Assembly (NCBI RefSeq): GCF_029227915.1
Contig: NC_079879.1
Coordinates: 34,912,501 to 34,976,500, forward strand
From: Hydractinia symbiolongicarpus
Lineage: Eukaryota; Cnidaria; Hydrozoa; Anthoathecata; Hydractiniidae
Reading direction: 5' to 3'
DNA length: 64,000 bases
Below are positions 9,814 through 18,479 of this stretch, piece after piece; position 1 is the first letter of the stretch, and every line of letters begins with the position of its first letter. The notes under the pieces are model-generated. The model ran no database searches. It saw nothing but the letters and a program-made list of their open reading frames with translations, and was not told the DNA's origin. The translations under genes and the position numbers were made by a program.

Positions 9814-10346
9814 TTATTTAACATGTTCCGGAGGTACTTCAACATCCTCTGGTACTAGCATCAGCTCCTCTGACACAAAGCTTCGATCAGGCCCATGAGC
9901 TGAACAGTACAGGAGACGGGTACCAGTCACAATACGGTCGAGTCTATACGTCTTTTTGCTCCACCAAGCGTCTGTTCCACGTCTTTATTGATTACAATGC
10001 TTTTCCCCAGGCCGGAGGAGGTAAAGATAGAGACCGTCATCAGGTAGAGGCTTTTCTTCATGCTTTTCCTCACCTTGCGGCACCTCCTCAAGTTTGATCG
10101 CTTTCGAAGGTTTCAAACCAATCATGGCGGTCTTGGTGTTGTTCAAACTTTTCACGATAGCGTACAAGTGTTTAACCCATGTGGTACTAGTTTCGTTAGA
10201 GGCAAGCTCTTGGGCATCTTGGGGTTTGAAAAGCCTCTCGACAAGTACCTTGTTATACGATTCCACGAACGCCGTGAAAGTTTGGTGGTATTTGGTAGTT
10301 GCACGCTTTATCTCGAAACCTTTGCTTTCTAGCTTATCAAAAATCA
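9814..10346 (-). pseudogene. Retroviral-type integrase (Polinton INT), C-terminal part only
   Basis: The minus strand reads IFDKLESKGFEIKRATTKYH, then FVESYNKVLVERLFKPQDA and STTWVKHLYAIVKSLNNTK, the C-terminal side of a DDE integrase core and its trailing helices, followed by a PEDGLY-like turn (PLPDDGLYLYLL). An in-frame TAA after HCNQ interrupts it; the same frame continues (SKKTYRLDRIV, then HGPDRSFVSEELMLVPED) to TAA at 9814-9816. The catalytic Asp residues and the N-terminal zinc domain are missing, because the upstream side is joined directly to capsid-gene sequence at about 10340. Confidence 0.82.
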
Positions 10347-10815
10347 AATTCCAAGCCAATATTGGTTATTTTATATGCGGCATCCGCTGCCTTGGCTGGC
10401 GTGTGTCCCACTGATCCTGTGCTTCCCACTGCCGCCGTACCTTCATCCTTGATAACGTCGCTGTATGACGCGAAATGAAGCACAAACTGCAACCTGTTAT
10501 GGAGGCCAGGCTGGTAAAACGGCAAGTCTCTCGTCAACTCAAACGTCTTCTCTGGGGGTAGGCAGAACGTATTACGATAGGCCACCGCAATCGCCCTTTC
10601 CTCGTCTGGGCCGGTTACGCCGGTAGCTTTTACCTGTAGGGCGCGGATGTTCCCATCGTTAGGGCTAATACCTTCAAGGATCAGGTTGTTCTCTTGTTCA
10701 AATTAGGATAGCCAGAGGTCTCTGTACACCGCAAACACGTTGTAGTCGGAGATGTTCTGGACCTCGTTCCCATTTAGAGGTGCGTTTCGTATTGGTACCA
10801 GTAAGCTCCAGATCA
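10337..10815 (-). pseudogene. Double-jelly-roll major capsid protein, middle fragment
   Basis: The minus-strand frame includes RNAPLNGNEVQNISDYNVF, then NNLILEGISPNDGNIRAL and the strongest signature LPFYQPGLHNRLQFVLHF...YKITNIGLEFD, which fits the second half of the first jelly roll of Polinton and NCLDV capsid proteins. One in-frame stop lies near 10700. Both ends are missing: upstream it fuses at about 10815 to another protein, downstream at about 10340 to the integrase fragment. About a third of a normal capsid gene remains. Confidence 0.72.
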
Positions 10816-11798
10816 AAGAGGAGTTTGAGGGAGCTTATGTATGCAAGTATGAGCCCTATTCGCACAGTGATAACAGTAGCCTTGGTATCATCATGCTGAG
10901 TTGGATCGACTCCTGGTGCAGTGTGCGACTCTGATCGGGGTAGGGTGGCACCCTCTTCTTTTATTTCTTCCCTTGGTGCTTGCTGTTTGGAACTCTGTGT
11001 TCTGACAGCGTTAATCTGCGGGTTAACACCAATCGAGAAGTACTCCTTACTGATGAGTATCTTGTTTGTGAAATTCACGACACTCCCGATATGAAGGCCC
11101 ATGATGCTCAGAATCATGTATACTCCATGAGCAACCGAGAAATCGACCTTCATGTGCGCGTACTTGAGCACATTTTGAAATCGCCTTATTTCCTCACCCG
11201 TATCATTTGGCCTTGTGATCAAGTCCCCAAATTTTGTCAAGTATAGACGCTGCGCATCGATCGAACTACCTTGATTGCCAATGATGCTGGACCTCGCGTT
11301 AGCTTGGCTCTGAAGTATGAGATAAGCATTAAATCTTACGCTTAGGGATAGGCGTCCAATACCTATACGCGTAAGGCCTTGACTTTTGTCAATGATCCAT
11401 CGACTCCATGAATCTTTATCGAAATAGCTCGAGCCACTACCGGGATAGTCCTCGCGAATAGCTTGCCAGCTACTGAAGAGAGTCTCGTTCCTCCACTCGC
11501 TCTCGCTGTCGCTTACCCCAAATTCGCGTGCTAATTGCTGGAATTTTTGCCTATTAAAGGGGTTGTTAAGACATCGCTGAGTAAACCTGCTGAAGGGGTG
11601 GCTTTGCCATGTATTCAACACCGCCCCTGAATGGAATTCGTAGTCTACAAAGATGTTGGGGAATTTCACATTGAATGAGGACCCCTTTGCATCAATAACG
11701 ATGTCTTGTATTGAAAGGTCATCACCCTTGAGTCTCTCGAGGTAGCGCTCATGTGTAACAGCATACTTTGCCTTTGGATTATACGAGTAAATGCTCAT
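10698..11798 (-). CDS. Large Polinton virion-type protein with chimeric 3' end
   Basis: The 366-codon open frame starts MSIYSYNPKAKYAVTHERYL. The first about 325 residues are one protein: a soluble N-terminal region with many aromatic residues (WSRWIIDKSQGLTRIGIG), a beta-rich middle and a hydrophobic stretch near residues 315-340 (VITVRIGLILAYI) that could be a membrane segment. The last about 40 residues are the capsid gene read in a shifted frame, so the natural C-terminus is lost. I associate this protein with hydrozoan Polintons, but its role is unknown; a capsid-associated or membrane protein is a guess. It starts 16 bp from a divergent gene. Confidence 0.6.
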   Translation of the reverse strand: MSIYSYNPKAKYAVTHERYLERLKGDDLSIQDIVIDAKGSSFNVKFPNIFVDYEFHSGAVLNTWQSHPFSRFTQRCLNNPFNRQKFQQLAREFGVSDSESEWRNETLFSSWQAIREDYPGSGSSYFDKDSWSRWIIDKSQGLTRIGIGRLSLSVRFNAYLILQSQANARSSIIGNQGSSIDAQRLYLTKFGDLITRPNDTGEEIRRFQNVLKYAHMKVDFSVAHGVYMILSIMGLHIGSVVNFTNKILISKEYFSIGVNPQINAVRTQSSKQQAPREEIKEEGATLPRSESHTAPGVDPTQHDDTKATVITVRIGLILAYISSLKLLFDLELTGTNTKRTSKWERGPEHLRLQRVCGVQRPLAILI

Positions 11799-11817
11799 GT
11801 TTCTTTAGAGAAACATG
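11796..11817. promoter_or_regulatory. Palindrome holding two divergent start codons
   Basis: CATGTTTCT, four bases, AGAAACATG: the outer trinucleotides are the start codons of the minus gene (11798) and of the plus gene (11815). The two genes are thus only 16 bp apart, and any promoter must overlap coding sequence or be shared. Confidence 0.5.
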
Positions 11818-12442
11818 AAGCAACTGTGTATCACTGATATCGAAAAGCTTACGATACTTGAGGATTACCTAGACCAGAACACAAGGATCGCTCTGAAATC
11901 AATCAGCATTCGAGCTACGTGGATGAATCTCTTCAGTAACAATGAGTTTACAATCCGTAAGGTAGGACCTGATCAAAGGGTTACTCGAATTGAAATAATG
12001 AATGGGTTGTAAAAGATCGAGGATTTTGCAACCATCGTCAACAAGCGGGAGGAAGGTAAGATCGAGCTCTTCGTACTCAGGAACTGCAATCTCCGTGTCA
12101 ATGACGGGTACACGGTGGTGATTCATCGACAGCTGCAAGAGCTCTTGGGTCTACCCTACAATCCCAGTAACAACGACTTAACAACAACGACTGAGACTTG
12201 TTTAACCACAGCTAGATGAAGATGACTGCCTGCTGGATGGCAAAAAATCCAAGATACTAGCTATGCTTCGCACCAAAGAGCTAAACGCATGGGGAGACAT
12301 GCTTACGTGGGGTTTTGATAACCCTGTATACCTTCCCTTGAAAGGCTCTACAGACAGGCTGGAGTTTATGCTCACGGATGAGCATCACCACGATAAGAAC
12401 GTTTCGTTCGTAGGAATTACTATGCATTTGCTTATTGAATAA
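11815..12442 (+). pseudogene. Possible minor capsid (penton-like) Polinton protein, broken
   Basis: The frame MKQLCITDIEKLTILEDYLD runs to a TAA at 12010-12012, then continues in the same frame (KIEDFATIVNKREEGKIELF and a strand-rich part). A shift near 12200 leads into DEDDCLLDGKKSKILAMLR and FPLKG-like PLKGSTDRLEFMLTDEHHHD, ending at TAA 12440-12442, 2 bp before the next ATG. A C-terminal beta-strand pattern of the type 'LRF.LTDE...' is common in single-jelly-roll minor capsid proteins, so a penton role is possible; this is inference from style and place only. Confidence 0.42.
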
Positions 12443-12444
12443 AT

Positions 12445-13089
12445 ATGACTGACATTGCCAAGCTTTATTCGAGCGTACCGAGTGCACCTGCGGAAAAGAG
12501 GCAGGATGATAGTTCACAAGCCTACAGACGCAAAATTCAAGAAGTCAAACAATACCTGCGGGCTGAGATTAAAGAGCGTGACAAGCTCGCCAAAAGGTTT
12601 AAAATGCATGATACGTGGGTTAGATACATCGATCACGGATTACTAGCGGTAAGTGTGATAACTTCAGGTGTGGGCATTGGTAGCATGCTACCTGGGATCG
12701 GTGTACCACTGGTCGTGGCTATTGGGGCAATTATGATTGTCGTAGTGTTGGGACAAGTGGGCCTGCGGAATGCTAGGAAGAGGCTAGGTGTCAAGAGTAG
12801 GAAACATGAGAGCATCGGACTACTGGCGGAGACCAAATTGAACTCTATCGTTGACCTTATCAGCAGAGCTGTGAAGAATGGTGTGATTAGCGACCTCGAG
12901 TTCAGATTTATCATCCAGGAAAAGCAAAAATACATGGCGCTGAAGGAGCAGATCAGACAGCGAGTCAAGAAGATCGTAGACTCGATCAACGAACGGAAAC
13001 GTATGCAGCTTGTCGCGCAAGGGCGTAAGGAGGCGAAGGACGAGCTTCTGAAAAAACTTCAATCTGCGCAGTATGACAGCGGTACTTAG
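12445..13089 (+). CDS. Intact Polinton protein with two membrane helices (214 aa)
   Basis: This is the only long gene of the element still intact. It starts MTDIAKLYSSVPSAPAEKRQ with AATAAAT directly before the ATG and ends with TAG at 13087-13089. Residues 1-60 are charged and helical, residues about 67-105 form two Gly/Ile/Val-rich hydrophobic helices (GVGIGSMLPGIGVPLVVAIG, IMIVVVLG) joined by a short turn, and the rest is a long Lys/Arg/Glu-rich helical tail. The hairpin-like membrane anchor would suit a virion membrane or membrane-remodelling protein. It belongs to a family I know only from cnidarian Polintons, without a known function. Confidence 0.65.
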   Translation: MTDIAKLYSSVPSAPAEKRQDDSSQAYRRKIQEVKQYLRAEIKERDKLAKRFKMHDTWVRYIDHGLLAVSVITSGVGIGSMLPGIGVPLVVAIGAIMIVVVLGQVGLRNARKRLGVKSRKHESIGLLAETKLNSIVDLISRAVKNGVISDLEFRFIIQEKQKYMALKEQIRQRVKKIVDSINERKRMQLVAQGRKEAKDELLKKLQSAQYDSGT

Positions 13090-13142
13090 AGCAGCCACCG
13101 GCTTATTTATAATCTAGTGTGTTGTTCAACATGCTAAACGAT

Positions 13143-13448
13143 TTAGAGTACTTCTCCAGTATCTCGATCAATGATGAGGTCACCATCATGTACGAAACAT
13201 CGCTGCTTTTCGGAGAGCTGTCTCGAGTATTTTTCGAGGTTCTTCTGCCAATAAATCGTGACGCAAGGTTCGCAATAAGGACCGTCTGTTTGTGTAGAAA
13301 CGTCCTTGTACTTGACCTTGCGGATCGCTTCGAAGAGTTCAGCTTTTTTCATAGTGGAATAGTTACGAATCTTTAGTGCTTTCGCTTCCTTTTTCTGTGC
13401 CTTAACGTCGTTCATGTTTGTTTCTATGGCTGAATACCAACCATACAA
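13143..13448 (-). CDS. SAP/Rho-N-like small protein
   Basis: Frame of 101 codons; a second ATG at 13415 (MNDVKAQKKEAKALKIRNYS) is the likelier start because the helical domain begins there. KKEAKALKIRNYSTMKKAEL has the helix-turn-helix spacing of SAP and Rho-N domains, which bind DNA or RNA. A C-x2-C pair (CEPC) and a basic-aromatic middle follow, and the acidic end (LIIDRDTGEVL) closes it. It converges with the gene at 12445-13089; a weak stem (TGTTG/CAACA) lies between them at 13117-13134. Confidence 0.55.
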   Translation of the reverse strand: MYGWYSAIETNMNDVKAQKKEAKALKIRNYSTMKKAELFEAIRKVKYKDVSTQTDGPYCEPCVTIYWQKNLEKYSRQLSEKQRCFVHDGDLIIDRDTGEVL

Positions 13449-13489
13449 ACCTTTGCATCCACTACAACTCAGTGACGCTCTGAGCGCTG

Positions 13490-13517
13490 ATCAGGTAAAC
13501 CCGAAGGTTCACCTGAT
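13490..13517 (-). terminator. Hairpin 13 nt after a minus-strand stop
   Basis: Arms ATCAGGTAAACC and GGTTCACCTGAT pair over 12 positions with one mismatch and a CGAA loop. It lies just downstream of the stop of the minus gene at 13531-14056. Confidence 0.6.
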
Positions 13518-13530
13518 TGACTGTCGTTTC

Positions 13531-14056
13531 TTACTCGAGGTCTACAAAGTCATCGGATGGTAGAGAGTTAAAGTTGTCGGCTTTATCGTCCGAAAAATCT
13601 CCTTCATCCACATCGATCATCAGCGACTGCTTTGGTATGTCGTGAGCTCCAGTGATGATCGCTTGCCGAATCTCAAGTCTTCTTTCTGGGATGATGTTAG
13701 ACGAAAGGTACACATCTCTGTAAGTTATGCGGCCTGTTTCGCATTTTCTGGATCGATGATAAAGCACACTTTCCACTTAACGGTCTCGTTATATTTTTGG
13801 ATACCATGGCTGTTCTGCTTAGGAGCCTGAATGCAGAGGGATGTGATCTTGTCTTCCGACACCTTGTATCCCACATAGATGCGCTTGAACTTGATCGTGT
13901 TGTCATTGACCGAAACGTCGACCATCGACAAGATCATGACTTGTTCACATCGACTTCGGAAGGTTTCATGATTTTCGAATCCACATTGAATAAGATGTTT
14001 GTGGTTGGTACTTCGATTCCGGAAAAGTTTATTGTTTTGTTCATTTTGTTAGACAT
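13531..14056 (-). pseudogene. OB/ssDNA-binding-like Polinton cassette protein, frameshifted
   Basis: It starts MSNKMNKTINFSGIEVPTTN (AATAAAAATAGAC before the ATG). Frameshifts near 13935 and 13745 split it into three parts. The middle (KRIYVGYKVSEDKITSLCIQ, then APKQNSHGIQKYNE) has the same strand and 'P...GI.KYN' turn pattern as the copy at 375-677. The end is very acidic (DVDEGDFSDDKADNFNSL), as in many single-strand-binding proteins. Family assignment to a small beta-rich protein group shared with large DNA viruses is from memory of its motif pattern. Confidence 0.55.
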
Positions 14057-14242
14057 GTCTATTTTTATTGTAGAAAACAAAACCTCAACTAGCATCACAT
14101 GGACAGCTACCACTATTATACGTGATTTAGTCCTGCCAGCAGTACCAGCAGAGCAGCTTCCTTTTATGAAGAACCTCTGACCACAGGAGCATCTGTCATA
14201 GGTGTCGAGTACTCGTTCACACTCATCGCATTGTTCCTTCAT
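14057..14242 (-). CDS. Small Cys-rich cassette protein (MKEQCDEC)
   Basis: It starts MKEQCDECERVLDTYDRCSC, 3 bp after the stop of the upstream KTQEMC gene, with AAATAAACG before the ATG. CxxC and CxC spaced as in a zinc ribbon. The frame stays open into the next gene (to 13934), so its natural stop has probably been lost. It corresponds to 703-861. Confidence 0.5.
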
Positions 14243-14245
14243 CGT

Positions 14246-14998
14246 TTATTTACTCCAAAAGAGCATAAGTTCCGCCTTTTCATCCTCTGAAAAACACCAG
14301 TCTATTGCTCTGTCTGGATGGCACGCTATTGGGAGTACCTCCTCTTTAATTCTGGTCCTTTCTCTTTTCCTTGAGTAATAGGCATTGAGCACCCGAGGAT
14401 CAGCATAACCTCCACACATGTCCGGGGTTATGAACCAATCCGGAACATGCTTGAGCAGCCAAGGATTATCTTGAACTGCCCCAGTACACATATCCCGTGT
14501 TTTGAAATGGTCCAGAAGAAACGCGAGCATCCATGGATCCCCTTGAACGGCCATAGCGCACATCTCCCGGGTCTTGAAATGATCCGGGACATCTCCGAGT
14601 ACCAAGGGATCCTCTTGAACCGCCATAGCGCACATTTCCTGTGTTTTGCAATATTCCGGAACATACTGGAGCATATACGGCATCTCTTGAACCACTCTGG
14701 TACACATTTCGCGGGTCTTGAGATGGTCCGGAACAAAACGCAGCATCCAGGGATTCCGTTCAACGACCCGATACACATTTCCTGGGTCTTGAATTTGTCC
14801 AGAACATAACGCAGCGTCCTCGGATCCTCCCGAACCGCTCTGGTACACATTTCCTGGATCTTGAAATGTTCCGGAACATAACAGAGGTCCAAGGGATTCC
14901 TTTGAACCGCCCTGGCGTACATTTCCTGTGTCATGAAATAATTGCGAGTTGCTGAGTTGAGCTGATATGGTGTCATAAATTTTTTTGAACAGGATCAT
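14246..14998 (-). pseudogene. KTQEMC-repeat Polinton protein, eight repeats, frameshifted
   Basis: Eight repeats of 33 residues are visible, each with a core such as NPWMLRFVPDHLKTREMC, then the tail LPIACHPDRAIDWCFSEDEK shared with the copy at 870-1274. The N-terminal repeats are in a different frame from the rest; the shift lies near 14785, and another is needed near the start. Alternate repeats on the DNA level are similar enough to have arisen by tandem growth. The AAATAAAAAT before the ATG at 14998 fits the start motif of the element. It is the outermost gene, next to the right inverted repeat. Confidence 0.6.
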
Positions 14999-15092
14999 AT
15001 TTTTATTTACGTTAGTCGCTATTGCGCATGCTCGAGACCTCAAAAGGAAGCATTAAAAGCTTTGTTCCGTTAGTAAAACCCTGCTTGGTTGT

Positions 15093-15114
15093 GTGTGGAC
15101 AGATCTGTCCACAC
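15093..15114. repeat. Perfect 22-bp palindrome
   Basis: GTGTGGACAGA and its exact reverse complement meet without a spacer, between the outermost gene and the right inverted repeat. The left end has no equivalent. Confidence 0.9.
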
Positions 15115-15146
15115 CTTAGAGATCGGTAATAGCGTCGCCAAGCCGT

Positions 15147-15302
15147 ATTTTGTTGATGTCAGCATTATTCCCGCTAGTCGCTATTGCGCATGCGTAGAAT
15201 TATATCGGTATTTCCGGAATTGTCGGATTTGGGAGGATTCGGGATTTCGGATTTCGGGAATTTGTCCGTCGACTGTCCCAGAACGAACATTTTCCTATCT
15301 CT
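15147..15302 (-). repeat. Polinton terminal inverted repeat, right
   Basis: Reverse complement of the left repeat with about 19 extra bases. The string TAGTCGCTATTGCGCATGC inside it (15175-15193) is repeated at 15012-15030, so it also acts as a short subterminal direct repeat. Confidence 0.9.
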
Positions 15303-15307
15303 GCTTT
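15303..15307. repeat. Target-site duplication, right (GCTTT)
   Basis: Direct copy of 3522-3526 next to the element's last base. Confidence 0.6.
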
Positions 15308-16646
15308 TGTGAACTTTTTTTTAAAAAAATGAATATTTATGTGTTAATACAACATTTTCCAGGCAGGACACGACACACAAATTGTGTAGCCGTCATTCTT
15401 TCGTACATAGCTATCTATATACACATTACAATAAAGAATTGGTGAGGGGTTTCCTTGTTCGTTTGATTTTCTGAAAAGAAAAGAAGTTCCCTTAGCTCTA
15501 ATACTATTATTATTATTACTTTTATTCAACCAGGATAGCCTCTTCAGTTTCTGTAGGAACTGTTGCCAATGAGAGTCTGCGGGGGTTCTAGTGAGTTTAA
15601 AGCTCCCATTTGAGCTACGGAAGTCGTGCAAGCACAACAACCGCTCAACTAGACAACCGCCTAAGATATCAATCCTTTTCTCATGCTGAGCGCTAAGTAA
15701 AAAAGATCGATTCACACTTTTATCGTCTCTGGCAGGACTCGGTCAGTGTTTGAGTTCAAGACCCTGCGCACGAACGACCACAAGGCCACCAGTCGATGAA
15801 GCTCTACAAACATAAAAAATTATTACATATTGTAACATAAATACAATTTAACATAGCGTCCTCTTAAGTCATGCTAGATAAACCTAGATTTTTATCTAGA
15901 TAACCTGACAGAAAAAATGCTTTATTATTGAGGGAAACTCTCTTTGCATTTAAAAATGTACAAATTACTTAAAAATACTGTGTTACTTTACATAGTAGGG
16001 ATATTTCAGTTTATTATAACGCTTACGCTGTGTATAATCATGATTCGAATCCAGTGTGATAAAAATGACCTGACCATCGCCGTCGCGACAAAAAGGACAA
16101 ACCAACATATCACACTACATCGTTTATGGTGGGAGATGAAATTGATTTCCATTAGTAAAATAATAAAGTGTAGCGCACAAGAAGATGTAATAAAACAGAG
16201 TATATCCATAACAACAGAGATATTGAAACTTATTTAACCTGAAAGAATAGCCAGGAAAGAGGCACAGAAATAAAAAGAAAAGGAGAATAAAAGTTTTTAA
16301 ATCTAAGTTTAAGTTTTTATTACTTATTATTCCTAAAATGCCACTACTATTAGCCCTTAAAAAAAATAAAAAATTTCACTTATTAACGAAATAAAATTAA
16401 AGGATTGGTGAACGAAAAAACTTTGATGTTGTTGGGTGTTTTGCTCATTTTTTGTCACAACTAACTTCAGATATTGAAGTTGGACTTATTGCCTATGAAA
16501 TCCTACGAGAGAGAGTTTTGTTATCAATGTAATATTTTAGATTTTAGATCAAATCATGGTATTACAACTGGACGCTCTTTGTTCATGATACACCTTAAAG
16601 TTATTGGCATCAGATAACCCCAGTGCAGGATTACTGAATCGCTAGT
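15308..16646. other. No gene supported
   Basis: AT-rich DNA. A less AT-rich piece at about 15480-15800 has the look of a worn repeat, but neither inverted ends nor a coding frame could be shown. Confidence 0.4.
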
Positions 16647-17154
16647 GAGAATCGATCTTGTCAACTCAAGAATTAAGTGGGATTCATTGATCAAAAGAAA
16701 GAAATATTGTCCAAATAGCTGAAGGAAAATTCATGGCTATCACAGCCTTATTAAATGGGGCTTTGTCATTTGTGATACCATTGATGGGTATTCAAGATTC
16801 ATTACATTTTTAAAATTTTCCATCAACTATAAGAAAGAAACTTTTCTCAAATTTTTTGAGGGAGCGGTGGGAAAATTGTTATCTAGGAGAAATTGAAAGA
16901 GCTTTGGAGACTTAATAGAGGCTGTTTTTTGGCTGCTTCGTCTGTTTACAACCAATTCATTAAACGCTTATGACGTGATGTGTGGAATGAAGTATGTTGT
17001 GCATCCTAGTATACATTCAGTAATGGAAGATCAAGTAGTGCTCGACATTGATGACGACGTTTATAAGTACTACAGTTTGTCTCTCTATCAAGAATTAACA
17101 AAATTGTACATAGCTTTACAAGTTCGTGGAATAACCACCCGCTTTATGGAGTAA
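16647..17154 (+). pseudogene. DDE integrase-core transposase fragment (IS3EU-like)
   Basis: One frame reads RIDLVNSRIKWDSLIKRKKY, a TGA, then HGYHSLIKWGFVI, DTIDGYSRFITFLKFS and ETFLKFFEGAVG before a TGA at 16894-16896. The order 'R..Y / H.LI.WGFVI...IDGYSR.I..LK' is that of the integrase-core transposases of IS3EU-type elements; the catalytic Asp of the IDG motif is present, the later ones are not seen. A different frame (AYDVMCGMKYVVHPSIHSVM) continues to TAA at 17154 but could not be assigned. Confidence 0.55.
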
Positions 17155-18392
17155 TGTAACTATCTATATAAGATTATTAATATTTACTATAACATTTACC
17201 GTATTGCAGAAACATAAAATTCTATCTCCGAACAGTACATTGATGACCTTTAAAGGTTTGGCCTTAGATCGGTGTTCTCCTCGTCCGAGTGACAATGGGT
17301 TATCAAGGGTACAACTTGATGCTGCAGAGTCACCCTTAATACTTTTTTTATTTAAACTTAAACTTTTATATGTTTTATATGTCATATATAAGCCCAATGC
17401 TTTAATCATTGGTAGTACCTATCTGATTGGTTAATTATATAAATACATGCACAACATCATTTTACTTTGCTTGATGATGGGAGAAACGTCGCCTACTAAA
17501 CTATCATGTTCAAGAAATGATAAACTTTCCACAGTAATTAGATCTTTTCTTGCCGTTTCAATACCAATACCAAAAGCACACCAATAGTTCTGGTATGGAA
17601 GATTCATATTCCGCTGTCGCATTTGCGGGGATTGCATTCTTTAGGAAAAAAAGACAGTAACGCATATTGCATCGAAAGTTTCACATCAAAAGCTCCGTGT
17701 CCTCTCCAGGTTTCCGTTCCGATGAAAAAAATCTAAGAAGCCCTGGGGACGAGAACGTGTGTCTGATGCTGCTAAACCGTTAGGTAAAAAACAGTCAAAA
17801 AGTTTATTTTTTGAGAATATGTTGGACGTTGAATATTGCCACATATGAGCAACCATAGTTGGAAAGTTGTAATGCCATTTTACTTTGTTGTCATGCAAAT
17901 ATAAACATTATACTTACAGTAAAAATCGAGAAGTGTGTATTTTATCGTAAGATTTTCTGTGAAAACAGTACAAAGGTAAACAGTTTAACTTTTCTTATAC
18001 TATACTTGGTGAACACCTTTTGAACATGAATGCAGAAGGGTTTATTTGGTGTTTACATGCTTACATTCACACACGCACATATAGTAAGCTTAATAACACA
18101 GCCGATTTAGTTTCACCTTTGTACAAAGAGGCAACTATAGGTAAAATGGAAAATACGCTTTGAGCAATAAAAAGTTCAATGTTCACATGCATGCACGCAT
18201 ATAGCAACCTTAACAGCATCACTGATAAGATTTTACCTCTGTACAAAGAGGTCATAGTTTATCGTAATTATAGCTAAAATGGAGATTGCGTTTTGGGTAT
18301 GGATGCATAAAGCTTCCGTGTTCACACGGTATATGCATGCTTTACTTTCGGTGCAAAAATCATAACTTAATTGTGTGTGGATAAAAAAGACG
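17155..18392. other. No gene supported
   Basis: AT-rich. Two similar lines at about 18060-18130 and 18175-18260 (both with TGTACAAAGAGG) suggest a short degenerate tandem repeat of about 125 bp that also extends to about 18345. Confidence 0.4.
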
Positions 18393-18479
18393 ATGGTATC
18401 GTGGAAGATGTATTCCTATATCTTTTCCTTGTGGTTTATGGCTTATTTCTTCAAGTTTGGGCTCTCTTTTCCTGCTACA
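18393..18479 (+). CDS. Candidate first exon of the astacin gene (signal peptide)
   Basis: The frame MVSWKMYSYIFSLWFMAYFF followed by KFGLSFPAT has a basic start, a hydrophobic core and a small-residue end like a signal peptide, and is followed by a GTAAAA donor. Phase 0 fits the next exon only if its acceptor is the AAG at 20191-20193 rather than the TAG at 20186-20188. Position and character fit; there is no further proof. Confidence 0.3.

Larger units (their letters stand above)
3527..15302. mobile_element. Polinton/Maverick element, internally deleted and decayed
   Basis: The 11.8-kb element is bounded by inverted repeats of about 130 and 156 bp and flanked by GCTTT. It contains the hallmark set in broken form: protein-primed family B DNA polymerase, retroviral-type integrase and double-jelly-roll capsid protein, plus small structural-type genes. 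It looks richer in G+C than the host DNA around it. Polintons are typically 15-20 kb; no packaging ATPase or adenovirus-type protease was found, and three deletion or inversion junctions are visible, so the copy has lost several kilobases. Many stop codons and frameshifts show it is no longer autonomous. Confidence 0.88.

Noticed and set aside
15480-15800. tRNA-derived SINE on the minus strand (TGGCCTTGTGG and GGGTCTTGAACTC look like A and B boxes)
   Set aside because: The boxes are only about 14 bp apart and the A box has a mismatch; no tRNA-like fold or tail was seen.
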